From Ga0074139 sp964515195 (GTDB lineage: Bacteria > Bdellovibrionota > Bdellovibrionia > Bdellovibrionales > Bdellovibrionaceae): a DNA stretch of 40,301 bases. The DNA lies in contig CAZETK010000028.1 of NCBI GenBank assembly GCA_964515195.1, positions 1 through 40,301 of the forward strand, written 5' to 3'. Position 1 is the stretch's first letter. Each line of letters opens with the position of its first letter. The notes under the pieces are model-generated. The model had not been told where the DNA came from, did no database searches, and saw only the letters and a list, made by a program, of their open reading frames with translations. Below are positions 24,389 through 32,873 of the stretch, piece by piece. A program made the translations under genes and the position numbers.

Positions 24389-25397
24389 ATTAAATGTTGG
24401 AGTCGTAGGGGCCACAGGTCTTGTGGGCCAAACTTTTCTGCGACTCATGGATGAACGAAGCTTCCCCGTTGAAAAATTAGTTCCCTTCGCCAGTGAAAAT
24501 TCGCAAGGCAAGCAGGTCCTATGTCGAGGACAAAGTTGGACAGTGCAAACTTTAAAGCCAGATTGCTTTACGGGGTTGGATTTGGTTTTTATCGCCACCG
24601 GAGATGATTTAAGTCGGGAATGGTCTCCTCAAGCCGTCAAAGCGGGGGCCTTTGTGGTGGATAACTCGGCGGCTTTTCGTATGGATCCTGCCGTTCACTT
24701 GGTCGTGCCTGAAATCAACCTTGGGAAAATTGATAAATCCAAACCTCAGATTGTGGCTAATCCCAACTGTACTACAGTCCAGCTAGTTATGGCTTTGAAG
24801 CCGCTACAGGATCAGTTTGGAATTAGTGATGTAAAAGTAAGCTCTTATCAAGCCGCATCTGGCGCCGGGTCACCGGGCCAGGAAGAATTGCTCGAGCAAA
24901 CTGCAAACGCCAGTCGAGATAAGCATCCCACAAAAACTTTTCCCCACCCATTGCTATTCAATGCGATTCCCCAAATTGGCTCTTTCAATGAAGAGGGATT
25001 TTGCAGTGAAGAGGTTAAGGTGATGAATGAGACTCGTAAGATCCTGGATCAGGCGGATTTGCCGGTGTCGGCCTTTACGGTGCGAGTGCCTGTTCTTAAT
25101 GGTCACTCCGAGGCTGTGTGGGTGACATTAAAGTCAAAGGCCGAAAGAGAACAAATCATCGAGGCTCTGGACCAATTTCCAGGTGTTCGGGTGATCGATA
25201 ATCCTAAAAAATCAGAGTACCCATTAGCCCGGAACGCTTCAGGGAATGATGAGGTGTTTGTGGGTCGTATTCATCGTGATCCTCACAACCCCAGTACCTG
25301 GTTGATGTGGGTTGTGTCTGATAATCTTAAAAAAGGGGCCGCGCTTAACGGCCTTCAGATCGCCGAAGGAATTTTTAATATAGCGCCGTCTTTGTAA
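24375..25397 (+). CDS. asd: aspartate-semialdehyde dehydrogenase
   Basis: 340 residues. GVVGATGLVGQTFLRLM is the NADP-binding site, NPNCTTVQLVM contains the catalytic Cys, and AASGAGSPGQEEL is a conserved loop. It makes aspartate semialdehyde for lysine, diaminopimelate, threonine and methionine. Overlaps pssA by 14 bases. Its last 20 codons have a diverged partner at 27849-27908. Confidence 0.94.
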   Translation: MKTRKLNVGVVGATGLVGQTFLRLMDERSFPVEKLVPFASENSQGKQVLCRGQSWTVQTLKPDCFTGLDLVFIATGDDLSREWSPQAVKAGAFVVDNSAAFRMDPAVHLVVPEINLGKIDKSKPQIVANPNCTTVQLVMALKPLQDQFGISDVKVSSYQAASGAGSPGQEELLEQTANASRDKHPTKTFPHPLLFNAIPQIGSFNEEGFCSEEVKVMNETRKILDQADLPVSAFTVRVPVLNGHSEAVWVTLKSKAEREQIIEALDQFPGVRVIDNPKKSEYPLARNASGNDEVFVGRIHRDPHNPSTWLMWVVSDNLKKGAALNGLQIAEGIFNIAPSL

Positions 25398-25465
25398 CTG
25401 ATACCGTTCAGGCCGCGCTGGGTTTTCGCCAAGCTTGGCCCTTGTTGGCTGCCGTTATCAACGGA

Positions 25466-27667
25466 TCATAGAGCTGTGCCAATAATGCCGATCAGAATTC
25501 TTTTCCAAAAGGTTGTTTTTTGTTTTTCCGTTAAGAGTTTGGATTCTGTTTTGTACTGCTCAAAAATAGTGTCGATTTTACGATTGAACCCCGGACCGTA
25601 GACAAGTGTCGCATTTTCAATATCATGAAAAAAACTTCTAAGATTAAGATTCACAGAGCCCATCATGACGAACTTATTATCAATTAAGAATAATTTCGAA
25701 TGTAGAATCTTTCCTTGAGTGGTGTACTCATAGATCTTGATTTTATCTATCAGTTTATTCACTGACTTCTTATTGACATCGCTTAAAACAATATCCGCAG
25801 TATCGCCATCCAAGTCCAACCTCGTGATGAGCTGAATATCGACTCCTCGATCAGAGGCGCGGCTGAAAGCCTGTAAAAGACCTTCAGTCAAATTAAAGTA
25901 AGGAGTTGAAACCTTAATGACCTTTTGTGCGGAGTCGATCATGTTTATAAAAGTTTTTTCAAGCAGGTGGTTGTCTTTAAAGGGAACCGACACCAGTGAA
26001 CGCAGATAAATTTCGTTATCTTTCAGATTAAGATAAGCTGGATTCAGCGGGCTTTGAGTTTCAACGCTCTCGCTGTAACTACGTATATGTACGGTGGCAT
26101 AGTCGGCGTGCAACACCGAGAAGAATTGTCCCATGATGGTTTTAACCAAGCTTGTTGAGGTAAATAAAGTTTCGAAATCCTCCCATCGAGCCCAGGACTC
26201 ATCCCCGTTTGGACTGTAATCCACAACAGTCGGGTAAATGTAATTGGATGAAGGCTGATCAAAAACGAAACCATCGTGAATGTTTCTGCCCCCTAAGATG
26301 ACTTTGTTAGCCCGGGGTTGAGATTGTGAATAGGTTAAGAACAATTTAATGTGATTGGTTCTGTGGAAGGAAGAAAACCAATCCTTAACACCCTTCCCCT
26401 GTGGCTTGTATTTGTAAAGAAGCAGCTTTACGTTTGGAAACTCAGATTGAAAATCAAGAAGCATCTGCCGATCTTTTCTCAAGGTGATGACATCGGATAA
26501 CGCAATCCGTATCAAGGTTCCTTTCTCGGCATGGTGACGGAGCGCACGCATAATGGTGTTTCCGCCAAAGTCGGCGCGAAAGACGAGGTAGCTGATAAGA
26601 ATGGCATCAAGCTTTGGCGCCTGACTGAAGTCCATGGGCGCGAAAGGATCTCCTTTTTTCATGAACTCATCAGTCAAGTTTTTACCAGTCAAAGCGCGAA
26701 TCTTAGCATTAATGCCTTCTGTTGATTCTTCAAGGGTCTGGACGTCATCGACTTTAATCGGACACGTGAGATAGGGAATTTTAGGGCTTAGGAAAAACTG
26801 ATCCATGGGATCCAGATGATCTGTTTTCGGAAGATAACAAACTTCGCTCTCCAGTTGAGGGCTGCCGATGCGGGTAAGCTCGACGGCTTCTGGGATAAGG
26901 CGGATTCCATATTGACCTGGTTTTTCTGGATCTGAAAATTTAAAATCACATGTCGTTTCAGGGTTAGTGATTTCAATATAAGGCCTTTGAGCGTTGAATT
27001 TTGTGTCATACCAACGGAACGTCTTCGCTTCTCCGGCTGGCGCCTTAATCTTGGAAGGCCAGGCATGGATAACGGCATCATGATTACAGCTCAGCTCCGC
27101 TACTAAAAATGGAGTTTTTGGTTTGCCAGGTAATTCATGGGGGCTTTCAGGCGTTGGCTTCCAGCTAAACACAAAATTAGTAAGCTGAAGGTAGAAGGAT
27201 TTTGTCGCGTCTGTTGAAAGAAACATCTTTTTGACAGGCTGGTTATTTTTCAACGCGAACGGAGCTAAATCATGAAGAATGATTTCATCATGATGTCGGC
27301 GCCACGCCTCGGAATAGGGGATTTTGACGGAAACAGGCACGTTAGAATTAAGCTGAGCCGCAACTTTCGGGTATAAGTCGGCCACCTGGGCTTGAAGTTG
27401 CGTGCGCTGGTTTATCAGGTTCTGGGCCTGTTCATATTCTGGTTGCCCCATTTTTGGGTAGCCGCCTGATTCTGCACTGGTATTTTTAGAAGTACGATGG
27501 AGGTCGGCAATACGGTCCATGACCTGGTCCAATTGGACTCTTTTTTCATAGTAATCCACCAGGAGCTGATGATCTTGAATCGATGAAGGTATCCGTCCCG
27601 TTCGACTTGATTGACAGGCAACCAAACCCACGGTGATCAGGGCTAGCAATAACGTTTGTCTTTTCAT
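25466..27667 (-). CDS. phospholipase D-like lipoprotein
   Basis: About 733 residues. Signal peptide and lipobox LLLALITVGLVAC, so a lipoprotein; I start at the ATG 27667. The N-terminal 350 residues are not recognised. Two PLD repeats follow: the first has HIKLFL with GGRNIHDG but lacks the Asp of HxKxxxxD; the second, near residue 656, is complete (HSKLFLID, then GSVNLNLR). The fold is that of PLD/cardiolipin synthase nucleases and lipases. Possible role in prey or self envelope lipid turnover, or as a nuclease. It is a lone minus-strand gene between asd and a relic of asd, suggesting insertion. Confidence 0.85.
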   Translation of the reverse strand: MKRQTLLLALITVGLVACQSSRTGRIPSSIQDHQLLVDYYEKRVQLDQVMDRIADLHRTSKNTSAESGGYPKMGQPEYEQAQNLINQRTQLQAQVADLYPKVAAQLNSNVPVSVKIPYSEAWRRHHDEIILHDLAPFALKNNQPVKKMFLSTDATKSFYLQLTNFVFSWKPTPESPHELPGKPKTPFLVAELSCNHDAVIHAWPSKIKAPAGEAKTFRWYDTKFNAQRPYIEITNPETTCDFKFSDPEKPGQYGIRLIPEAVELTRIGSPQLESEVCYLPKTDHLDPMDQFFLSPKIPYLTCPIKVDDVQTLEESTEGINAKIRALTGKNLTDEFMKKGDPFAPMDFSQAPKLDAILISYLVFRADFGGNTIMRALRHHAEKGTLIRIALSDVITLRKDRQMLLDFQSEFPNVKLLLYKYKPQGKGVKDWFSSFHRTNHIKLFLTYSQSQPRANKVILGGRNIHDGFVFDQPSSNYIYPTVVDYSPNGDESWARWEDFETLFTSTSLVKTIMGQFFSVLHADYATVHIRSYSESVETQSPLNPAYLNLKDNEIYLRSLVSVPFKDNHLLEKTFINMIDSAQKVIKVSTPYFNLTEGLLQAFSRASDRGVDIQLITRLDLDGDTADIVLSDVNKKSVNKLIDKIKIYEYTTQGKILHSKLFLIDNKFVMMGSVNLNLRSFFHDIENATLVYGPGFNRKIDTIFEQYKTESKLLTEKQKTTFWKRILIGIIGTAL

Positions 27668-27848
27668 TCTTAACCTCACTAACAGAACTTCCATTTTATT
27701 GGAGAAAGTGAGCGCCCCTCAAAGTAAATATTTTAGAACGAGGATTAAGGTCTTAAGGGTTTTAAACTGGACCATCATAATAAGGTTTTAACTTTGGCGA
27801 AGTGTAAAGCACTTCCAGCCTAAAGACCAACCATAAAGCTAAAAAGGA

Positions 27849-27908
27849 GCGGCTTATAACAACTGTTGGATCCATGAAGGAATTTTTGACATAGCGCCAG
27901 CCCTATGA
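27849..27908 (+). pseudogene. relic of the 3' end of asd
   Basis: Twenty codons aligned with the asd end: the last ten read EGIFDIAPAL-stop against EGIFNIAPSL-stop in the intact gene, with weaker codon matches before (shared Ala, Asn and Ile positions). Upstream, 27832-27848 resembles the LKKGA-coding part with indels. The rest of the gene is missing. The plus-strand CFI-box gene begins 13 bases after it. This is the trace of an asd copy once directly upstream of the CFI-box gene. Confidence 0.7.
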
Positions 27909-27920
27909 TGCGATCTAAGA

Positions 27921-29222
27921 GTGAAAGTGCTTTTATTTCTAGTCCTTTTTCAAGGTCTATCTTTTGCTCAAACTACTGTGACAACGGGGATTCAATTGAT
28001 CTCGGGGGCGTCCCGAACCGAGTTGGATCAAGATGGCGTGACCTGGACCGTGTATGGTGGAATTCAGCGGGGCGGAATTATGGGAAGCTATGGCTGCCAA
28101 GCCAACCAGCCTTGTGACACTTGCGTTGGAGGGAGTGATGCTGGGGGGGATTTCCCATGCAATTTAAGTGGTGTTTTTGCTGACACCCAACTTCAGATCC
28201 ATGCTGTTACAAATGCTGAAGTTACATCCACTACGGATTGGTGGCTTTGCAATGGGACCAATACCGTGGCCACAGGGGATATTGAACTGCCCCTTAGCTT
28301 AACTTGGTCGCAAGTTTGCGCAGGCGGCGGCTCTGGGGGGGGCTCGGACTGTAGTAGCAATGTGAACATGACACTTCAGTTTGGTCCGGGTACAAGCTGT
28401 TCAGGGCTAGCTGGAAGTATCAATATTAAGTTCATTACAAAATCTGTGGATGTGACGGTCGGCTCCACCTACGCTGTAAGTGAAACCACTTGCCCATCAG
28501 GAGCTTGTTTTTTCAAATTCTATCCTGGCGATAAGAAGCTTTATTTTGATCCTGATCGGACGCCGGTGATTTCGTCCAGTTTCTCATCAAATTACAAAGG
28601 TTATGTTTTCTTTCATAAAGAGACTGGGACTCTGCCGGACATAAATGCAAATGATCTTGCGACTTTCCAGAGCATTCGCACGGCTGACAAGATTATCACC
28701 ATGGACGCTACCTCTGAGGGGGATCCCGCTGGATCTTTTATCGAGGGGAGTCTTAGCAACGGCGTTCGTTATTGTTTTAAAATGGGAGTGCAAGATGTTG
28801 CTGGCAATATCGAAAAGATTTCTAGCGGTGATTGCACTGCCAATGGGGGAGACTGTGAAAATGTTTGCGTCGCCCCTTCAGAAGTGGTTGGGCTGTTAAG
28901 TGATAAGAATTGTTTTATTGCAACGGCCGCCTTTGGTTCTGGACTGCATCCCCATGTGAACAGCTTACGCCAGTTCCGGAATCAATTTTTGGTGCCTTAT
29001 AAATGGGGTCGAAAATTTATAAAGACTTATTATAAATTCAGCCCTCCCATGGCGAAGTGGATTTCTCAGCATGAACAGGCCAAGATAGTTGTCCAGGGGC
29101 TGCTGTGGCCCATTTTAGGTTGGGTCTACTTGTCCTTAGCCTTTGGATGGTGGGGAGTGTTGGCACCTGTGGCCGCATTTGCAGGGGGCGCCACTCTTAT
29201 CATCAGGAGACGACGATTGTGA
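27921..29222 (+). CDS. secreted Cys-rich protein with CFI-box-CTERM domain
   Basis: 433 residues. Signal peptide MKVLLFLVLFQGLSFA, a Gly/Ser/Thr-rich region with many cysteines (CDTCVGGSD, GGGSGGGSDC), a fibronectin-like segment (KGYVFFHKETG), then the CFI-box C-terminal domain: CFIATAAFGSGLHPHVN, LRQFRNQFLV, SPPMAKWISQHE, a TM helix and RRRRL at the end. This resembles proteins with a conserved C-terminal sorting-like region. The start GTG has no strong ribosome site. It overlaps the next gene by 4 bases and starts a three-gene operon. Function unknown; a surface or processed exoprotein is likely. Confidence 0.7.
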   Translation: MKVLLFLVLFQGLSFAQTTVTTGIQLISGASRTELDQDGVTWTVYGGIQRGGIMGSYGCQANQPCDTCVGGSDAGGDFPCNLSGVFADTQLQIHAVTNAEVTSTTDWWLCNGTNTVATGDIELPLSLTWSQVCAGGGSGGGSDCSSNVNMTLQFGPGTSCSGLAGSINIKFITKSVDVTVGSTYAVSETTCPSGACFFKFYPGDKKLYFDPDRTPVISSSFSSNYKGYVFFHKETGTLPDINANDLATFQSIRTADKIITMDATSEGDPAGSFIEGSLSNGVRYCFKMGVQDVAGNIEKISSGDCTANGGDCENVCVAPSEVVGLLSDKNCFIATAAFGSGLHPHVNSLRQFRNQFLVPYKWGRKFIKTYYKFSPPMAKWISQHEQAKIVVQGLLWPILGWVYLSLAFGWWGVLAPVAAFAGGATLIIRRRRL

Positions 29223-30016
29223 AATCATCGGGACGGCTGATTCTGCTTTTATCGGTTTTAATAATGACGATCGCCACTTATGCGGCGGATGAAGCTCCAG
29301 ATGGGAAATCGCTTCTTCGAACAAAAAAAATCAGTCACCCCGGTGCGCGAGAAGGATTGTACCTTATCGATGAAGATGGAGTTTATCATTACAGAGCCGA
29401 AGTAAAATCAAGTAGCGACAACTCTATGCATATCCGGTTTGTGTCTGTTACCACTCCTGAGATCACCGCCAATGTGGGGGGAGATGAATTAGTTTTTAAT
29501 GATTTTTACAGTGATACGCAATTGACTGGTTTAGATTTCGTATACGAATGGCAGCCCTGGAAAAGATTTGGTAAATTGGGTCTGCAATTGGGAGCCGGAC
29601 TCACATTCACTCAAGGTAAAGGCCAGTTCGTAGATCCTCCCAGTAGCGGAGTTGAGCCTCTTGAAAGTTACACGCTTTTTACAATCCCTGTTTCAGCGGG
29701 TGTGATCTATCGCTTTGAATACACGGATCGCCAATGGTTTGTTCCTTATATTTCAGGAGGACTGACCTACTATGGGCTTGTAGAATATCGAGAAGACGGC
29801 GATGTGACGGCCGTGGGTTCTCCGGCTGGTTATGGCGCTGGTGGTTTGATGATTAATCTGACAGCCTTTAACAGAGATCTGGCTTTTACCATGGATCGGG
29901 AGTATGGTTTCAGCAATTTATGGTTTTCTGCAGAATACAGGTACAATCAATCCTTCAACGAAGATTTGGATGTCACTTCCGATCAAATCAGTGTTGGGAT
30001 TGGCGTCGATTACTAA
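29219..30016 (+). CDS. outer-membrane beta-barrel-like protein
   Basis: 265 residues from the GTG at 29219, which overlaps the upstream stop (GTGA). Signal peptide about 22 residues (LILLLSVLIMTIATYA). The body has alternating aromatic strands (LDFVYEWQPW, LGLQLGAGLTF, WFSAEYRYNQ) and a terminal strand ISVGIGVDY typical of barrels. Probably an 8-10 strand barrel. Together with the CFI-box protein it may form a surface export or display pair; this is inference from adjacency. Confidence 0.65.
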   Translation: MKSSGRLILLLSVLIMTIATYAADEAPDGKSLLRTKKISHPGAREGLYLIDEDGVYHYRAEVKSSSDNSMHIRFVSVTTPEITANVGGDELVFNDFYSDTQLTGLDFVYEWQPWKRFGKLGLQLGAGLTFTQGKGQFVDPPSSGVEPLESYTLFTIPVSAGVIYRFEYTDRQWFVPYISGGLTYYGLVEYREDGDVTAVGSPAGYGAGGLMINLTAFNRDLAFTMDREYGFSNLWFSAEYRYNQSFNEDLDVTSDQISVGIGVDY

Positions 30017-30894
30017 TTGCGGCTTTTGCCTTTTTTCTGATTTCTTGCACTCGCAACGATGAATTGGGATCGCCACGGAACCCCATCAAATTTTACCTGG
30101 TTCCCGGCCAAGAGATTCAAGTTTTAAAAGAGACTTCAAAATCACTTAAAAAATTCTTAGAGGCCGAAATCGGAAAAAGCTTTGATGTGCAAGTCCCAGT
30201 CAGTTACATCGCTTTAGTAGAAGCCTTTGGAACAAAACGGGCTGATATGGGGATCGTTAATACCTTTGGTTATATTCTGGCCCATGAAAAATTTGGAGTT
30301 ACGGCCAAACTTCGGATTATCAGCTTTGGTCGAAACCAATACTTCGGCCAAATCATCGCCCATAAGGATGGGCCTAAATCGATTGAAGAATTAAAGGGTA
30401 AAAAGTTTGCTTTCGTAGATCCAGCGTCAAGCTCGGGATATCTTCTTCCGGCCAAACTTTTTAAAGATCGAAACATCAAGCTTAAAGATTTTGTCTTTGC
30501 CGGTCGCCATGACTCTGTTGTTAGCATGGTCTATCAAAAGCAAGTCGATGCCGGTGCCACCTTCCACGTTCCCGAGCTCAATGAAAAAGGCGAACCCATG
30601 GATGCACGCCGTCTGGTGAGAGCCCAGTATCCAGACGTGGACGAAAAAGTGGTTATCCTGGAGAAGACGGGTCCTGTGCCCAACGATCCTGTTATTTTCA
30701 GACAAAATTTTCCGCCAGAGCTGGCCGAAAAAATCACATTGGCCCTTCAGAAATTCGTTCGCTCTGAAGAAGGATTAAAAACATTTAAAGCCCTTTTCAA
30801 TGTGACAGATTTTGAACCGGCTCAAGACTCAGATTACGATCCTGTCCGCAAAATTCTGAAAGACCTGGGAAAAGACGCTCAGGACTTTCTGTAA
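29920..30894 (+). CDS. PhnD/SsuA-type periplasmic binding lipoprotein
   Basis: About 290 residues of mature-type PhnD fold: FYLVPGQEIQVLKETSKSLK, MGIVNTFGYILA, FVDPASSSGYLLPAKLF, PNDPVIFRQ. Binds phosphonate, phosphate or an analogous ligand. A lipobox LLIAAFAFFLISC precedes it. The start is unclear: the only in-frame ATG is at 29920, giving a 97-base overlap with the barrel gene and about 28 residues before the signal peptide; no in-frame ATG, GTG or TTG lies nearer, so a rare start such as ATT at 30016 is possible. No ABC permease or ATPase is adjacent. Confidence 0.75.
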   Translation: MVFCRIQVQSILQRRFGCHFRSNQCWDWRRLLIAAFAFFLISCTRNDELGSPRNPIKFYLVPGQEIQVLKETSKSLKKFLEAEIGKSFDVQVPVSYIALVEAFGTKRADMGIVNTFGYILAHEKFGVTAKLRIISFGRNQYFGQIIAHKDGPKSIEELKGKKFAFVDPASSSGYLLPAKLFKDRNIKLKDFVFAGRHDSVVSMVYQKQVDAGATFHVPELNEKGEPMDARRLVRAQYPDVDEKVVILEKTGPVPNDPVIFRQNFPPELAEKITLALQKFVRSEEGLKTFKALFNVTDFEPAQDSDYDPVRKILKDLGKDAQDFL

Positions 30895-30904
30895 CTATTT
30901 TCGC

Positions 30905-31038
30905 TGTGATTATCGCAGGCTTAGCTAATCTGGCCCGCGTTGTGATAATTTACTTTCGATTCACGACAGGTTTAGCAAACCTGGCCCGCGTTTGTGATTA
31001 TCTTGGGCCTACCACAAGCTCGGCAAATCCGGTCGAGG
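30905..31038 (+). repeat. three degenerate tandem units, 36-52 bp
   Basis: Units begin TGTGAT[T/A]AT at 30905, 30941 and 30993. Inside each is a related block: AGGCTTAGCTAATCTGGCCC, AGGTTTAGCAAACCTGGCCC and, more diverged, AGCTCGGCAAATCCGGTCG, the last within the DUF296 coding end. Units one and two share most of 33 bases. They span the DUF296 stop, so they probably arose by duplication of that gene's 3' end. No further function seen. Confidence 0.55.
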
Positions 31039-31423
31039 GATCGTGCTTTCGGGTAAAACTAAAGTCAGAAAGCTCCACTAATAAAATTTCGGCGGTTGTA
31101 TAAATCTGACAACCGTCCATCAAATGACCGCCCCAGCAGGTTCCCTTTTCATCCGCGACTGACATATGGAGGTGCAGTCCGTTTAACGAGAGACTTCCCT
31201 GTAGGCTTAGGATCTCAAAACCTTCACTTTTTTCGAAATAGGAAGTGGAGTTTGCTAATCGAATCTTTAACTGTTTTAAGCTTCCTGTGCAGCTGATAAT
31301 GAAACCCGCTCTGATCGAGAGTTGGTTGCAATAAGCCTGGAGTTCTGATTTCAAATCCTGGCCGGGTTGCAATCGCAGAACATGGGGCTTTAACGGAAGG
31401 GATGAGTTTTTTAATAATTCCAT
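30998..31423 (-). CDS. DUF296/PPC-domain protein
   Basis: About 141 residues from the ATG at 31423 (AAGGGA about 8 bases upstream); the frame is open 37 codons further but the family length fits the shorter form. GFIISCTGSLKQLKIRLAN, LNGLHLHMSVAD with its metal-type His, and WGGHLMDG match the PPC domain, called DUF296 in bacteria. Some members bind DNA in plants, while bacterial ones are of unknown role. Convergent with the PhnD-like gene; the C-terminus lies in the tandem repeat. Confidence 0.78.
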   Translation of the reverse strand: MELLKNSSLPLKPHVLRLQPGQDLKSELQAYCNQLSIRAGFIISCTGSLKQLKIRLANSTSYFEKSEGFEILSLQGSLSLNGLHLHMSVADEKGTCWGGHLMDGCQIYTTAEILLVELSDFSFTRKHDPSTGFAELVVGPR

Positions 31424-31543
31424 GGAGGCAATCCCTTTTAGTAGTTCACGTATAGGCCTTCTTCTTACCTTCAATGGGGGTGGGAGGTGAAGAGATCCTG
31501 TAATAAAGTTTCTTCCCGGAAAGATGAGATCCAAACTCCCGCC

Positions 31544-31572
31544 TTGACACGCCGTTACGCAAATTGTACCTC
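31544..31572 (+). promoter_or_regulatory. promoter of truA
   Basis: TTGACA (31544-31549), a 17-base spacer and TACCTC (31567-31572), a weak -10. A mini-frame (31579-31602) begins 6 bases later. Confidence 0.4.
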
Positions 31573-31598
31573 TCCCTTATGAAACCTCGGATGAGCCT

Positions 31599-32381
31599 AT
31601 GAAGATTCGGATGTTAGTTTCTTATGATGGAACTGACTTTTGTGGCTGGCAAAAGCAGAACCATGGACCTCTTAAAAGTGTGGGACACACCCTCCAGGAC
31701 GCTTTGGAGACACTTTTTCAGCAAAAAATTGCTCTCTACGCTTCTGGCCGCACTGATGCCGGGGTCCATGCTCTGGGACAAAACTGTCACTTTGACGTTA
31801 ATCGGGATGAAAAAAGTTTTCAAAATTGGGATCTGGCCTGGGCCCTAAAGTCTCAACTGCCCCCCTCGATTTCCGTCCGGAAGGTCTGGGCGGCGCCTAA
31901 GGAATTTCACTCAACCCTTTCTTCCACCCATAAGACCTACCGCTACTATATCTACAATCATCCTCGCAGAAGCCCTTTCCTTCACCGCTATGCCGATTGG
32001 ATTCGCCACCCTTTGGACGTGGAGCACTTAAATGCCTGTGCCCAACAAATTGTGGGGGCTCATGATTTCAAGTCATTTCAATCGGTTGGCACCCCAGTCC
32101 CCCACACCCGGCGCAATATTTACAAAGCTCGCTGGGAGTGGAAAAACCCCCATGTCTTGCAATTCACTGTAACGGGAAGTGGATTTCTGAAGCAGATGGT
32201 CAGAAACCTGGTGGGAACCATGACAATGCTCGAGAGGCGGGATCAGGACCCCTCTGAAATGAAAAGAATTCTTATGGCCCACGACCGACGTCTAGCTGGG
32301 CCTCCAGCGCCGCCTCAAGGCCTGTTTTTATTGAAAGTTTATTATCCCGCAGAACTTGACAAGAAGTGCCGCCAACTTTAA
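31599..32381 (+). CDS. truA: tRNA pseudouridine synthase A
   Basis: 260 residues. SGRTDAGVHALGQ contains the catalytic Asp. Makes pseudouridine at positions 38-40 of tRNA anticodon stems. The start ATG at 31599 overlaps by 4 bases a short frame, ATG at 31579 to TGA at 31602, coding MKPRMSL, which could couple its translation. The gene precedes rplM-rpsI, a common neighbourhood. Confidence 0.94.
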   Translation: MKIRMLVSYDGTDFCGWQKQNHGPLKSVGHTLQDALETLFQQKIALYASGRTDAGVHALGQNCHFDVNRDEKSFQNWDLAWALKSQLPPSISVRKVWAAPKEFHSTLSSTHKTYRYYIYNHPRRSPFLHRYADWIRHPLDVEHLNACAQQIVGAHDFKSFQSVGTPVPHTRRNIYKARWEWKNPHVLQFTVTGSGFLKQMVRNLVGTMTMLERRDQDPSEMKRILMAHDRRLAGPPAPPQGLFLLKVYYPAELDKKCRQL

Positions 32382-32384
32382 AAC
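32356..32384 (+). promoter_or_regulatory. promoter of rplM-rpsI
   Basis: TTGACA (32356-32361), a 17-base spacer and TAAAAC (32379-32384), overlapping the truA stop codon. The transcript would start near 32391, giving a leader of about 20 bases with GGAG before the ATG at 32414. Confidence 0.55.
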
Positions 32385-32413
32385 GTGTGGTCTTGTCATT
32401 GGAGTACAGTATC

Positions 32414-32866
32414 ATGAAAACTTGGAATGCGAATCCTGAAGAACCATCACAAAAGTGGCATATTATTGATGCCGCTGGCCACCGTGTGGGCCGTGTTGCC
32501 ACCCATATTGCCAACATTTTGCGTGGTAAAAACAAGCCTCAATTCACTCCTCATGTGGATGCTGGGGATTTCGTAGTTGTTATTAACACTGATAAAATGG
32601 AATTAACTGGGAACAAGCTTCAAGCTAAAAAGTACTTTTCCCATTCTCGATTCTTTGGTTCACTTAAAGAAAAAACAGCTGAGCAAATGATGGCTGATGA
32701 TTCTACATTTGTCCTAACAGAAGCCGTTCGCGGAATGCTTCCGACAAACAAGATGTCTCGTCATTTGATCAAAAAACTTAATGCATATCGTGGTGCTGAA
32801 CATCCTCATGCCGCTCAAAAGCCCGAGGTTTACAGTGTTCCCGCTCACAAAGGTCTTAAGAAGTAG
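32414..32866 (+). CDS. rplM: 50S ribosomal protein L13
   Basis: About 150 residues from the ATG at 32414, preceded by GGAG. HIIDAAGHRVGRVATHIANI, LRGKNKPQFTPHVD and AVRGMLPTNKMSR are L13 signatures. Upstream frame extension is not coding. rpsI starts 8 bases after its stop. Confidence 0.96.
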   Translation: MKTWNANPEEPSQKWHIIDAAGHRVGRVATHIANILRGKNKPQFTPHVDAGDFVVVINTDKMELTGNKLQAKKYFSHSRFFGSLKEKTAEQMMADDSTFVLTEAVRGMLPTNKMSRHLIKKLNAYRGAEHPHAAQKPEVYSVPAHKGLKK

Positions 32867-32873
32867 GTAAAAG

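Noticed and set aside
25431..25440. Perfect palindrome CCAAGCTTGG after asd
   Set aside because: Ten bases only, no T-run, no promoter or binding context.
27886..27907. TTGACA and TATGAT upstream of the CFI-box gene
   Set aside because: Only about 11 bases apart, and both lie in the asd relic; the better-spaced hexamer at 27909 is weak, so no promoter is called.
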